64,000 bases of DNA, from positions 1-64,000 of the forward strand of contig JASANE010028077.1 of assembly GCA_030248225.1 (NCBI GenBank), given 5' to 3'. Under the pieces are notes generated by a model. It did no database searches. It was not told the DNA's origin and saw nothing but the letters and a program-made list of their open reading frames with translations. Made by a program: the position numbers and the translations under genes. Source of the DNA: Trileptium ribeirensis (lineage: Eukaryota; Nematoda; Enoplea; Enoplida; Thoracostomopsidae). Each line of letters opens with the position of its first letter. The first letter of the stretch is position 1. Positions 10,267-21,150 of the stretch are shown piece by piece.

Positions 10267-11051
10267 TTATCCGTCAAAATAACATTCACTCTGGGGAGGA
10301 ATTGATGACTTATAGTGATTAATATAGGTTTCTGTACAATTCTGACAAATGTGTCGGTAATTTAACGCAGCCTTATAGGTTTCCTTCATGACCTGGCGGA
10401 GCGTGTGGCCATTCACGCATTTACCCACCAACTCTACAAGAAGTTCCAGGGAGGCTACGGCTACTACACTCAGGTAAAGTCCTATAGTTCTATGTTCTAT
10501 CAGTGAAGCTACGCCTAGTAGGTAATCTAGGGCGGTAGCATCCCATTTAAGTTCTGGCTGACTACACGCATTAGAACGTATCTCGAACAATCGAGCTAGA
10601 TTGTTCAATTGCTCTACCACAATAAGGGTACGTCGATAAAAGAGTATTCCTGGTTTCTAACCGTTCTTCGATTCGGTCTCCCGAATTGGGTTGAAATGGA
10701 GTAAATTCTATACGCGGATAATGGTATTTCATCGTTCTCACTTGATCTCTGGGAATGGTGAACATGTATTCCGGTCCTAACAGTCTTATGTTCTTCGTCT
10801 GTCATCGTTCTCAAAATTCCAAGTTCAATAGGTACGTTACTGTCAAAATCCAGTTGAAATAATTTGTACAATCGTTCATCCAGTTCGCCTAATCGTTTCG
10901 CGTTCTCAGCGTCCATATAGTCCATTAAAGTCTCTTGTGTCCAACTAATGTCCATATAATTACTATTTACAATTTCGGATTCCTCGGAGAGTGGACTAGA
11001 AGGCTCTATATTCATAGCTAGAGTACAAGTTCGAGAGATTCGGATCTGCAC
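10267..11051 (-). pseudogene. Unknown ORF pair, possible Gag-derived or accessory protein
   Basis: Frames 11051-10614 (145 aa), 10765-10571 and 10620-10267 (117 aa) overlap and hand over to each other, consistent with one frameshifted protein. The last frame is helical, with an apolar stretch around GLYLSVVAVASLELLVELVG, then a CQNC pair and a second Cys near the end. It might be a capsid-like helical domain or a membrane-associated segment; I cannot tell. No database family comes to mind. Confidence 0.4.
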
Positions 11052-11640
11052 CCAATTCTACATCCCTTAACTCATTTTCGAGAGGCATGCTTGGCACTCC
11101 TTCGATAGGATCCTCTATTGGCGCTGAATCTTCGCTATGCTCGAAAAGTTTAGCAACTTCTCGATCACACTCATTACTTTCACTAATCTCTTCGCTATTA
11201 AGCGGTTCTTCACAATTACTCAACTCTTTACTTATATTATTCTCAACTACTAACTCAACGTTACTCGCTTGCATAAATTTTCTTGTTTGGCGATGACAAT
11301 CCCATAGTCGTGCCGAGTTCCACTCGTGTGCAGGCGGAATGCTTTGCCCGCGGTAGTAGTATCTATAGGGATCGAGCCAGTTTGCCCAAAATTCTTCCTC
11401 ATCTTCATTTCTTGATTCAATACTACTACTATCATTAATATCTTCTGTATCTGAAATCTCAAAATCTGCTCTAATCTGAGCATCAATTTCATGATCATTT
11501 TCGTCTTCACTAAACTTACTCACTTTACCTAATTCAACTATTTCGTTCGTATCATTTGACTCAGCCGCTTCAACGACTGCTTTCGATTTATCTACCGCAT
11601 TAAAACTATTACTTTCATTCGCTCCAACGAGTTCTTTTAA
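10996..11640 (-). pseudogene. Highly acidic disordered ORF
   Basis: The frame 11523-10996 is open for 175 codons. Upstream to about 11640 there is more open sequence of the same kind. It is dominated by Asp, Glu, Ser and Asn, with one aromatic patch (Trp-x-x-Trp, Tyr-Arg-Tyr-Tyr-Tyr) in the middle. No domain is recognised. Composition suggests a flexible linker or an acidic N-terminal region of the next ORF. Confidence 0.4.
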
Positions 11641-11914
11641 ATTTTAAATCATATACTTTACTCAAATCAGCTATATTAACTAAATATTCGGTTCTTGCGA
11701 GTCTATTGGATTGTAATCAACTTCGGACACAGAATCACCAAAATCAGCAATGGTTTCAACAACTTTCACAGCAACAACATTTAAATCAACAACTTCAACA
11801 GCTTCCATTGCATCAATACCAACGACATTTAAACCAACAACATCCACAACATCCTTATAACTATCCTTAATAATTCTGTCATTCCTACCGTTATTATTAA
11901 CATCAATTTTAACT
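11641..11914. other. Spacer with AACA/TTCA-rich simple sequence
   Basis: The plus strand reads as degenerate repeats of 'caacaactt' and 'ccaacgaca' type. On the minus strand this gives Val/Asp/Glu-rich low-complexity peptides with stops. I see no gene I can support. Confidence 0.4.
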
Positions 11915-12334
11915 TTATACTTTTAAACTAATTTCATCAAAATTAACTTTAACTTTATCATTAATCAATATAATTTCATCAACAGGTCTGTCGCTTCGCG
12001 CTCCAACGACGGTGGGTGCAGCCTCACCGAGTGTCGACCAGTCAAATTCTAGCAGATGATCTACTACGACGGTGGACGCATGTGGTAACTCACAGTGTTT
12101 CATCAGGTCAAATTCTATCACCCCATCTACTTCACTCTCATGCCTGGATGGACCCCAAGCAATAATTTCAGCTCCAACGATCGCATCCGCTTCATGGGCA
12201 CGAACGGTCGTGAATCGCTCGCTACCTACACGTGGGCACGGCCAACAAGGACAGTCCCGGTCAGCATCAAGGAAAGACCCAATGACTGTAGAATCCCTGG
12301 TCAGTGAGGGCGGGAAATTAACCTCCTGTCCCAT
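11915..12334 (-). pseudogene. Unknown ORF in 5' part of the retroelement
   Basis: An open frame of 139 codons in the element's orientation. It has a short Cys cluster (CPCWPC) near residue 30 and is otherwise acidic and Val-rich. The motif VVGAxS/E recurs three times at roughly regular intervals, suggesting degenerate internal repeats. No domain recognised. Confidence 0.35.
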
Positions 12335-12501
12335 AACAATATTCGCCGGTTTAAAATAGACTTCATCGCTGTTCTCTCAAGCGCGCCTAAGGGGGGATAC
12401 ACACGACACATCACATTCAACAGGACGACTGACGTTGCCTTCCGCCCACTCACATTCACAACATACGACTCATGACACGAATATACACAATCCTTATTAT
12501 T

Positions 12502-13053
12502 TTAAACGGAACTAGGACTGATCGCTACCGGCTGAGCTCTTCTATTATTACTTATGGCTGAACGACCTATATATGTATAGGACCCGGTCGCGACAAGCGT
12601 TGCCGCTCTTGCGGGATACATCGGCGTGGCCGGAATCACGTCGCTACAAGCGTTACCACCCGCCCTGACGACAGTTATGCGGGATACATCGCAGTGGCCC
12701 ATATTCTCTCTCACACAACTAAATGGGCCAGTCTCAGAGGAGGAATAAAAATTAAAAGTATTATCATCAACATCAATCATCTTCAAGGACTTGCGGATCC
12801 CGGAAATCCTACAGGAGGTGGTCTTAGGGGACATACCGGCATAAATATCAAACCCACACGGACGTCTCTCTTCGGCGCCGGCTATCGGACCACACTGACT
12901 TCTCTCCTCGGCGCCGGCTACCGGACCACACAGACTTCTCTCTTCGGCGCCGGCTACCGGAAAATTATCAGAACCACACGGACTTATCTCTGCGGCGCCG
13001 GCTACCGGAAAATTATCACAGACTCTAGTAATACAATCCTCTACTACATCCAT
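12502..13053 (-). pseudogene. Unknown ORF with VAGAEER repeats
   Basis: A 183-codon frame whose first 65 residues contain five copies of a short unit built on PVAGAEERSxCG, matching the DNA repeats at 12863-13020. The second half is Ser/Ala/Val-rich with no known motif. It is part of the 5' accessory block of the retroelement. The repeat may have grown by slippage, and the coding status of the whole is uncertain. Confidence 0.4.
12863..13020. repeat. Degenerate tandem repeat, GCGCCGGCTAYCGG core
   Basis: Four copies of a 33-60 base unit share 'ctctcttcGGCGCCGGCTAYCGG' in variants. The core is self-complementary around GGCGCC and GCCGGC. It underlies the amino-acid repeats of the overlapping minus-strand ORF. 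Confidence 0.75.
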
Positions 13054-13091
13054 ACACTCATTTACTAATTTCCTACCTGCCTTATAACTAT

Positions 13092-13481
13092 CTACACTAT
13101 GTACAAAAGATTCTTCGTCAGTTTCGAGCGAATGTTACAAATTACAGACAATCCCTTTAACAAACATCCCTCTTTTTTGTATTTTTCTACTTTATGGCTA
13201 TTTACAAATTCGTCCTCACAGTCACAATACGTCCATTCACGTTCATAAATGTCCTCGTCTACGTCGATCAGTTTGTCGGCGGTAACATAGTCGGTCGAGT
13301 GCCACGATTCGTGGCTCCGAATGTGACACATAGCATCGTCAAACGGAGTGGTCACGATCACGTTCACGTGTCGAGCGGGCATATCACCACCATCAGCTTC
13401 GTCGTAGTCCATACAGTCGACCCTAGCGGTTAAATAACCGTCACTGTCATACTGTTCGTCCGTTACAGCAATTGCGTTCAC
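13092..13481 (-). pseudogene. Unknown acidic ORF
   Basis: A 129-codon frame with many Asp/Glu and His residues and scattered Cys (CDCEDEF). It ends with a basic, Leu-rich tail. I recognise no domain. It lies between the nucleocapsid-like ORF and the repeat ORF in the same direction. Confidence 0.35.
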
Positions 13482-13532
13482 AAGCCCAGACTGTTCACCA
13501 AACCTTAACTTATTCTGAATTATTCCTAATTG

Positions 13533-13930
13533 TCATCTCAAAATTTGTAATCTATGGTTCGTCGCGGGACTAGGATCTCTAGCTCCGTTATGACGGGCTG
13601 CATTGCAATTACATTGGTTACGACGGCGATTAATAGCGCCATTTCGCTGATCGGGTCTATCTCTCATCTGACCGTAATTATTCTGGAACTGTGGTCTATT
13701 CATGGGATACGCACGTCGCATTGACATGTGATCATAACGTGTGCGCTGGAATGCGTTATTCTGCGGCAGGCGATTGTTAAATGTGTTCATCGGTCCGTTT
13801 ATAGGACCATCGGAATAACTTCGCATATTATTGTTCGGACCTGGAAATGGTCGATACGGCTGACCGTTAATGCGACTATAATCGGGCCGGCGCGCGCAGT
13901 CAATACGACCGATAACGGCGAATACATATT
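13533..13930 (-). pseudogene. Gag nucleocapsid-like Asn/Arg-rich ORF
   Basis: The frame is open from about 13930 and has an ATG at 13826. It is rich in Asn, Arg, Gln, Pro and Met, with many RPxF/NNR clusters. Near the end the sequence CNCNAARHNGARD resembles a CCHC zinc knuckle that has lost its first and last Cys (Cys-x4-His spacing is kept). These features suit the nucleocapsid end of Gag, which would bind RNA. No capsid domain is seen upstream, so the element is probably truncated or too decayed there. Confidence 0.5.
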
Positions 13931-14754
13931 AATACAGGTGCAAATTTGTGAGTTTACATTGGGTACAACTCCTAATTTCGAGGGTGACGGTGTAACATTT
14001 TGTTTCCTACACGCATACGTATGTATGAACGGTAACCGCGGGTACAATAAGTTTTCAACAGGCTAATCGTAGTTCCAGGTTCCTGTGAAATTGTCCTTCA
14101 AATACGGTAACAAAGATGCGAAATTTAGGCTTCGATTTTTACTCATTTGCAACCTAAATAAATACAAAAGCGGACTTTTTCTTATCCATGATTATGAGCC
14201 AGAATAGATTCAAAATGGGCAGCGTAAAATCTTTCCTGAGCGGCTTGGAGGTCCCGGTTGGCAAAGATTGAAACCGAATTTTCTAACATTTCAAACTTTC
14301 CTATCACAGAATTTACTGCTAAAATTTAATATGTGTTGTGTACATTAATTGTACTTTATCAACACTAGGAATATTGATATTTCAATTTGACGGCCAAATT
14401 TGTGCATTTTAAGAAGACGCTGGATAGAATCGGATCCAGAGAAAAGTACTAAATCGTCGGTTTTGAGTCTAAAACGGTGTTCACTCAGGACCTTCGTTCA
14501 CGTTCGGCTCGGCGGAACGATGCTCTAAATTGTTACCAAAAACTAAGGCTATACAATAAGTGGAAAAGAAATCCTACATACTAAACTCTGAAATACAAAT
14601 TCGGATATTCCACTTCCCAATATGGGTCCGCTGGGTGATATTCGGTTCGTTTAAGGCGTATATTTATCCAGTCCATTAAACGGTTCCACATATACTCTTC
14701 CTACACTTACGGGAGCGTTGAAGGCGTTGCCTTAGCCTTCAATTTTTATTATTT
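13931..14754. other. No supported gene; probable 5' flank of the retroelement
   Basis: Mixed AT-rich sequence without long frames. I compared it by eye with 230-860 for an LTR match and found none. Confidence 0.4.
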
Positions 14755-16490
14755 AAAACGATCACATAAACGTAACTTAGTGTTCGTAAACAATTCGATG
14801 CAGGTCGAATGGTTCACAAGTACAAATCATGCCATTCAACTTTGACAAAGACAATTGTGGTAAACGACGGCTCAGCGCGAAAAAGCTATATATGGGTCGA
14901 CAAAATTTTAGCTAAACTCTTAATTCGTCCTATGTTGGATTTCTTAATCTTGATAACTGAATACTTGCTTGATCTTTAATCGAAAACAAGAAATGCTACG
15001 CTTAAGCGTGCGAGTAGGCCACTGCCGAAGCAATAAACCGCTCTGGAGCTATTCCAAACTTCCAAAACTTCAAATGGGCCAAAAGACTTAGCTACTTAAC
15101 TAATTTCTCAACTAATTGAATGCCTTAACTTAAATTTTTGTAATAGAAGTCACTTTACGATCTCTTCGGATCGCTCATCATCGCTACTACGCGACGGTAC
15201 TAGTGTGGGACGAGAGACGAGTTCAGGCGCGTCCCTAATTCAGCAAGTTCTGTGCATCAAGTTAGCCTATATTAGTCGGTAGTGGAACTACATTTGTGAG
15301 CGGAGCTTGGGCTGAGGCATTACGAATGTACGCAATTTTATGTTCTTCAAATAGCTACATTGCATAGGGCATAGGGCTTTATCTTTGGTAAAAATATTAT
15401 ATTTGAATTCTTCGACCCAAAAAACCTATATTGGTTTGATCGAAACGATTCTATTTCAATAAATAACACAAATATCGCAAAATTCTCTATTTTAGCTGCA
15501 TAAGCTTAACTAATTAGCTAATTACTAATTAACCACTCAAAATTTTTCAATCCCAAATATCAGGTGCACACTTGACATGATAGGCTTTCAAAGTAAAAGT
15601 TTTTTAAATTCGGCTCAGTGGTTCTTGAGATCCGTCGGACCGAACGAACGACCGAACGGACGGACATCAACTTTTTTGGTAACAGACAGAAAATAAAAAA
15701 GCTTCGCTCAATTAATTGTGAGACTATATGGTACAATTGTGCAAATTTATGCCAACTCAGGAGCATGGGAGCAGGGGTTAAAATTGTATCCAGCTACGCG
15801 AAAACTTATTTGGGAATAAGCCTAAAAGTAGCATTGTCTTGTAGGTCATCGGCACTACCCTAAAGATACTTGTGCTTTAGGTATTTCAACTTTAAACCGG
15901 CTCTCGGACAGAGTTCTACTTGCTATTCAATTTTTATCCAAAGTTTCTACAGTTCCTACCTATCCAAAGTGTCCGGGAACGTCGGATCTACCGGTCAGTA
16001 TAATCGTAATAAGTTTTCCTTTTGAAGTTAGCTCGGTTTATGCCCTTAAGCTAATCGATTTTCTCGGTTCCAACCAAGATCCTTAGCACAGTACATCGAA
16101 ATGGAGGGGCAGACTTATACATTTGAATTTCTCAATAATTTGCCAGCCTCTCGCTGTGAAATTTTGCACAGGGGCTGGGTTCGACCTATTTTTTCATTTC
16201 ATTAGGACAGGGTCAACGGTCCTCACAAAAATTGGTCCGTCGGGCCGGGACCCGATATCTTATCTAGCAATATCGCTAAATTTTATACACAAAAAGTTTC
16301 CCACTGCCATCAAATTTACCAACTCTGGTAAATTTGATATTTCTATCGAGGAAGCACAATATCGGAGTTTCGCGCCTCCGATAGCTTTCGTGCTGCCCTG
16401 ATGACTTTACGATAGAGACAGAGAGAGAGAAATATGGAGCTGAAAGCTTGGAAAATACGTGCTAAAGGTAAACCAAAGCCTACTTTGCGT
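14755..16490. repeat. Tandem duplication, copy 1 (with insertions)
   Basis: Blocks at 14755-15273, 15737-15880 and 16096-16490 match, in the same order, blocks at 16499-17032, 17057-17178 and 17186-17580. Identity by eye is high (long runs such as gtcctatgttggatttctta are shared exactly). Copy 1 differs by carrying a dispersed repeat (15274-15708) and extra sequence at 15881-16095. No protein is evident in the unit. Confidence 0.85.
15274..15708 (+). mobile_element. Dispersed repeat inserted in tandem copy 1
   Basis: About 435 bases nearly identical to 25020-25450, beginning TAGTCGGTAGTGGAACTAC. They end after a GGTTCTTGAGATCCGTCGGA block, a GAACGAACGGACGGACAT-type tract and an A-rich 'cagacagaaaataaaa' stretch. 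The tandem partner at 17030 lacks it, giving an empty site for comparison. The 3' end style (short tandem motif, then A-rich) suggests a SINE or truncated non-LTR element, but no tRNA-like head is seen. Confidence 0.8.
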
Positions 16491-16498
16491 TCATTACT

Positions 16499-17580
16499 TA
16501 AAACGATCGCATAAACGTAACTCAGTGTTCGTAAGCAATTTGATTGATTTGGAGTTTCGAAAGGTTCACAAGTACAAATCATGTCATTCAACTTTGACAA
16601 AGAGGATTGTGATAAAGGCTTAGTGAGGAAAAGCTATATACGGGTCGACAAAATTTTAGCTAAACTCTTAATTCGTCCTATGTTGGATTTCTTAATCTAG
16701 ATAACTAAATACTTGCTTCATCTTTAATAGAAAAAGAGAAATGCTACGCTTCAGCCTGCGAATAGGCCACTGCCGAACCAATGAACTGCTCTGGAACTAT
16801 TCCAAACTTCCAAAAGTTCAAATGGGCTAAAAGACTTAGCTTACTTAACTAATTTCTCAACTAATTGAATGTCTTAACTTAAATTTTTGTAATGGAAGTC
16901 ACTTTACGATCACTTCGGATCACTCATCATCGCTACGACGCGACGGTACTAGTGTGAGACGAGGGACAGTTCAGACGCGTCCCTAATTCACGAAACAACA
17001 AGCGAATTCTGTGCGTCAGGTTAGCCTATATAAATTGTGTGGCTACACGTTACATTTGTGCAAGTTGATGTTAACTCCGGGGCATGGCGCAAGGGTTAAT
17101 TGTATTCAGCTACGCGAAAAGTTATTTGGGAATAAACCTATAAATAGCGATGCCTTGTAGGTCATCGGCACTACCCTATCGAGTCCATCGAAATGGAGAG
17201 GCAAACCTATAAATTTGAATTTCTCAATAATTTGCCAGCCTTTCGCTTCTGTTTTTCTAATGGGTTCGACCTAGGTTTACATTTTATTAACCTCCTCACG
17301 GAACGGTCCTCATAAAAAATTGGACCGTCGGGCCGTGACCCGATATTGCATCTAGCGATATCACTAAATTTTATACACAAAAACTTTGCCACTGCCATCA
17401 AATTTACCAACTCTGGTAAATTTGATATTTCTATCGAGGCGGCAGCATATTGGAGTTTCACGACTCTGATAGCTTTCATGCTGCCTTTATGACTATACTA
17501 TAGAGACAGAGAAAGAGAAATATGTAGCTGAAAGCTTGGGAAATACGTGCTAAAGCTAAACCAAAACCTACTATGAAAAT
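16499..17580. repeat. Tandem duplication, copy 2
   Basis: Second copy of the unit starting at 14755, lacking the 435-base insertion. It also has small internal differences, such as 'caatttgattgatttgg' in place of 'caattcgatgcagg'. Confidence 0.85.
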
Positions 17581-20468
17581 GTCTATACTGCGAAGAAATG
17601 TATGAACTTTGTGTAGTCCCTGAGCGTCTTTTGCGCTGCTCGGGTCTGCATTTTTCATAATTTTTAACGGGCTTAATAGCGCAAATGGAAGGCTTAACGA
17701 GCCTCTATTTGTAGATTATCAAAGTTCCTTTAGGGAATTTTGAGTTACAGACGATTGAAGTTTTAAGTGGGGGCGGACCACTGTCGGGTCACCGGGCAAA
17801 CGAACCCGGTCGAATTTGTTTGATCTTAAGGTATTATTCTAAAGTTCCAACAGGACTATATATCCTAACAAATTTTAAGCGAAATTCCTGGAGGAAATGT
17901 CAAGATATTTTAAATTTACGTTTATAGTAGGGGCAAGCCCTTTCGGGGTCGTCGGGTTTGTGATTCCGACGCGATATTGCTACATTTTAAGGTTGAATTC
18001 GTTAATAAACATTCCTGCGTAGAAACGGTCAAAGTTTCAGCTAAATTCCTGGAGTAATTTTGAGGTTATGGCAAATTTTCACTCTGAGTGACCTCTCTCA
18101 CTCTCTAGACATTAGATTAACAAATTCGGTTGCGGATCGATTGAATTCTTGGCTCAAATTAAAAGCTTAGATCACTACTAACATCCTAACAAAATCTTGG
18201 CAAAATTGCTGGAAGGAAGAGTGTGCCGAGTAAATTTTGTCGATTACGAGTAACTATTAATAGTCATTCCGATCACCATTTCGCAACGATACCTTCCCAT
18301 AAAATGTATTATTTCTAACGGTACTGCCTAATGAAATTTAAATTTAGCAAACAAGGCCAACGATGGTAAGGAGCTTTATTCCAAATATTCTTTGAGGAAC
18401 GTTTTATTTAACCTCGGTCAACTCAACTGTCACATTCGGACTACTAACTCTACTCAAGAAATCATGGAAAATAAATCTATACGCGAGTGTAGTGTTTATT
18501 TATGCCTAAAACTCATAGACCGAGGGAGGTTCAGCATAACTTTGTCTATTTAATGAATTCTTTAGAAACGGCCAACAATGGCTATGGACCTGCGGGACGA
18601 GCTAGGACGGGCTAGACTATCATGTAAACTAAAGTACGGACAGGGAGTCCTTGGTGGCTTAACATTACAGCTAATCAACACGAACTCTCAACTCTATTAG
18701 ACATTAACTACTCTCCGGGCTTATGCTATCTAACGTCAGTCATACTCATTTACTAAACTATGCCTCCCTGTCCACACTTACATAGTCGAATCCGATCGGT
18801 CGACGTCCATCGCTCGTCCATCGATTCGCAAAGTCACAACGAGAAAGCCAAAGAGAAAGAAATAACCGATAAAGTGAAATCGTAAGTACTGAAGAGCGAC
18901 AGATCTACAAACCGACCTCACTCTGCGCTGCCGAAGTTAAACTGAAGCTTGCTAGTTTGATCGACGCCGTTTAAATAGCTTAATTAGCGGCAATTAAATT
19001 GATTTATGTGGCCATTAAAATTTTATTAAAAGTGCTTGGTCAGCACTTTTAGGACGATTTGACCCCGACTGTTAAGCTTAAATGTAAACTTTCTTATCAG
19101 CACGAATTCTATAAATTTCGGACCAATATTATATCAAATTTCCATATAATTTAGATGATTTACCACCGTTTTATATAAAACTTTTTTAAATTTATAATAC
19201 ACTTTCTAGAAACTTCTTGTTTGATCGATAAATATAACAATATGGATTCTCAGTGGAAACCATAGCGCGTCCTTTAGTTTATTTCGGTCTCAGATGCGAC
19301 CGTTATTTTACAGGCAAATAAACCCCTATACTTTCCATAGGGTTTGTATTACTTTATCATTTGAAATTTCAAATTTTCAAATCTATTTTATATAAAATTT
19401 ATATTAACTTAGTATCAAGTTTATATTAAGCTTGAAAGGACAAGCTTATTTACTTAAAAGTTTAAAATTCGGTGGTCTGACAAGTATTAAAGCTAAGTTT
19501 AATATTAGCTTCAAATTTCCAAATTTATTTTATATATAACTCGTACCCAGTTTTATATTAAAGCTATATTTACTCAAGAAGATGTTCCCGGACAACTTTA
19601 ATATTCAGCTAACTATAAATTATATATTAATTTGATATAGAAGCTTTGGTTGCTTACTGATAAAACGTTTCTCGAAACTTCTTCATCAAACCCTGAACCT
19701 TATATAAAGTTTATCCCAACTAAATTCACGATTGTTTGCTCAGTAAGTATATTTATATAAAGTAAGCCGTCGTTTATGGCGATTTATAAATACAAACGCT
19801 GGGCGTTCACATCCAGCTCATGAATTTGAATTTAAAATTTATATAAATATGTATTTATTTTATATAAACTTATATATTAACATATATGCTTATATACTTA
19901 CAAGCCAGCTTTCAAAGAAACAGACGCGGCTTAAGTAAATAAACAAGGGGCAGAGGAGCAAAAAGAGGGTCCTATTCCCTCAGTGATGGCCAGAGTACCA
20001 AACGAGTCTCGGATTCGGATTCAGTTCGTCCATCCGAGCATTTTGATATGTAACAGGTCCATTTTTGGACGACAAACGGGGGGCTCATCGTAAATATCAT
20101 AAATAATTAAAGTGTTTGCGCGGCCCGCGCGGGTTCGGGCTGCCTTTTTGTGGAGTGAGGAGCACATATTTGTGTCGGATTTGACAAGGGGAATCTAATG
20201 ATGGGTTACACGCCTTTCGAGGCAAATTTCTGCGATTTTCACGGGAAAGGGTACCCAAAAGTGGGCACAGCGGGTCCGTTCCGGGCTCAAACGCAAGCCT
20301 CGGATCCATGGAATTCAGCGATGTCCTCTATATATTTTTGTGTTGAATTGTGACATTTTAAAACTCATTTTATTTTGACAAATCTCCAGTGTCCATGATA
20401 ACATTGACCACAGGAAATTTTGATATTTTACTTTCCGTGCTTATATTTTTCGAAAATATTACTTATTT
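17581..20468. other. AT-rich intergenic region, no supported gene
   Basis: No frame above 60 codons is convincing. 19000-19900 is very AT-rich with repeated TATATAAA and AAATTT blocks. 17900-18100 has 'cctggaggaa' and 'cctggagtaa' phrases repeated in similar contexts, hinting at an old tandem structure. Confidence 0.5.
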
Positions 20469-20549
20469 GCTGTTCGCTATAGGGCGAACAGCCATCATTT
20501 TTCTGGTCCTCACTCGTGAGGACGGTCGTGACGGGTTTCCGTCACGGCC
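20469..20549 (+). other. Three consecutive perfect hairpins
   Basis: Hairpin 1 pairs GCTGTTCG (20469-20476) with CGAACAGC (20485-20492). Hairpin 2 pairs GTCCTCAC (20506-20513) with GTGAGGAC (20516-20523). Hairpin 3 pairs 20524-20534 with 20539-20549 (11 pairs, one G-T) around a GTTT loop. Three strong stems within 81 bases in AT-rich DNA are unlikely by chance. They could be a structured RNA, the end of an element, or decayed cloverleaf-like sequence. Confidence 0.7.
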
Positions 20550-20804
20550 AATCTTTTCTACCAGAAATCGGGGTGAATGTCACGGTCCTAACAGACGGGT
20601 AGGGCTTTTCTTATGCTTATCGGGGTGTTCAGGGAGTCGTACTTATTCGCGGGTCTGGTATGGCAAGAGCTCACCAAACCCGAACGTTCCTACATATAAA
20701 AATACTAATTTATGTGCGCTAAATCGCTAATTCCTCTCTAAAAACCAGCCTAATAAAAACGGGTTACTCAAGGACATATTACACCTAAACAATTGGAGAC
20801 CCCA
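20550..20804. other. Spacer up to transposon element 1
   Basis: No gene is seen. Ordinary AT-rich sequence lies between the hairpin cluster and the left inverted repeat of element 1. Confidence 0.4.
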
Positions 20805-21150
20805 GGGCAAAAAGTAGCTATTTAACATTTCACAACTTTGAGACAAAAAAATTTTTCATTAGAAATTTTTGCACATGATAACAAAACTTGTGTTGTCAGA
20901 ACATAACATACTACATATCGTTCAGTATTTTTGTAGGGGTCTAATTTTCACCCACAACACCCTGTTCCGGAACTACACCTAACTTAATGTGGAAAATGTC
21001 AATTAGCTACTTTTTGCACTGGAGCCAAATGTATCTTCATAAGGTTCTTTTGGTCAAAAAGCAGCTATTTAACCAAAAATATCCTTAATAATGATGATAA
21101 CATCAAAAAACAGTACTAACATGGCAGAAGTCCGTCAGGCACAGTAATTG

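Larger units (their letters stand above)
857..13930 (-). mobile_element. Decayed Ty3/gypsy-like retroelement with env-like and NADAR ORFs
   Basis: All recognisable parts lie on the minus strand in a consistent order (given 5' to 3'): nucleocapsid-like ORF (about 13900-13533), acidic and repeat-bearing ORFs (13481-9761), envelope-like glycoprotein (about 9720-8500), protease (about 8120-7920), protease-RT linker, RT, RNase H, integrase (to 4249), a disordered ORF (4205-2100) and a NADAR ORF (1989-1347). About 13 kb is long for the family. Numerous stops and frameshifts and several lost catalytic residues show it is dead. I could not find LTRs, a primer-binding site or a target duplication, and no Gag capsid is visible, so both ends are approximate. 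It could be more than one element fused, but no LTR-like boundary separates env from pol. Confidence 0.75.

Noticed and set aside
404..14754. LTRs for the retroelement
   Set aside because: Comparison by eye of the left (230-1060) and right (13930-14754) flanks showed no shared block; ends may be lost or too diverged.
16396..16420. A second CTGATGA as a hammerhead core
   Set aside because: No GAAA at the right spacing and no pairing arms; other CTGATGA occurrences fail likewise.
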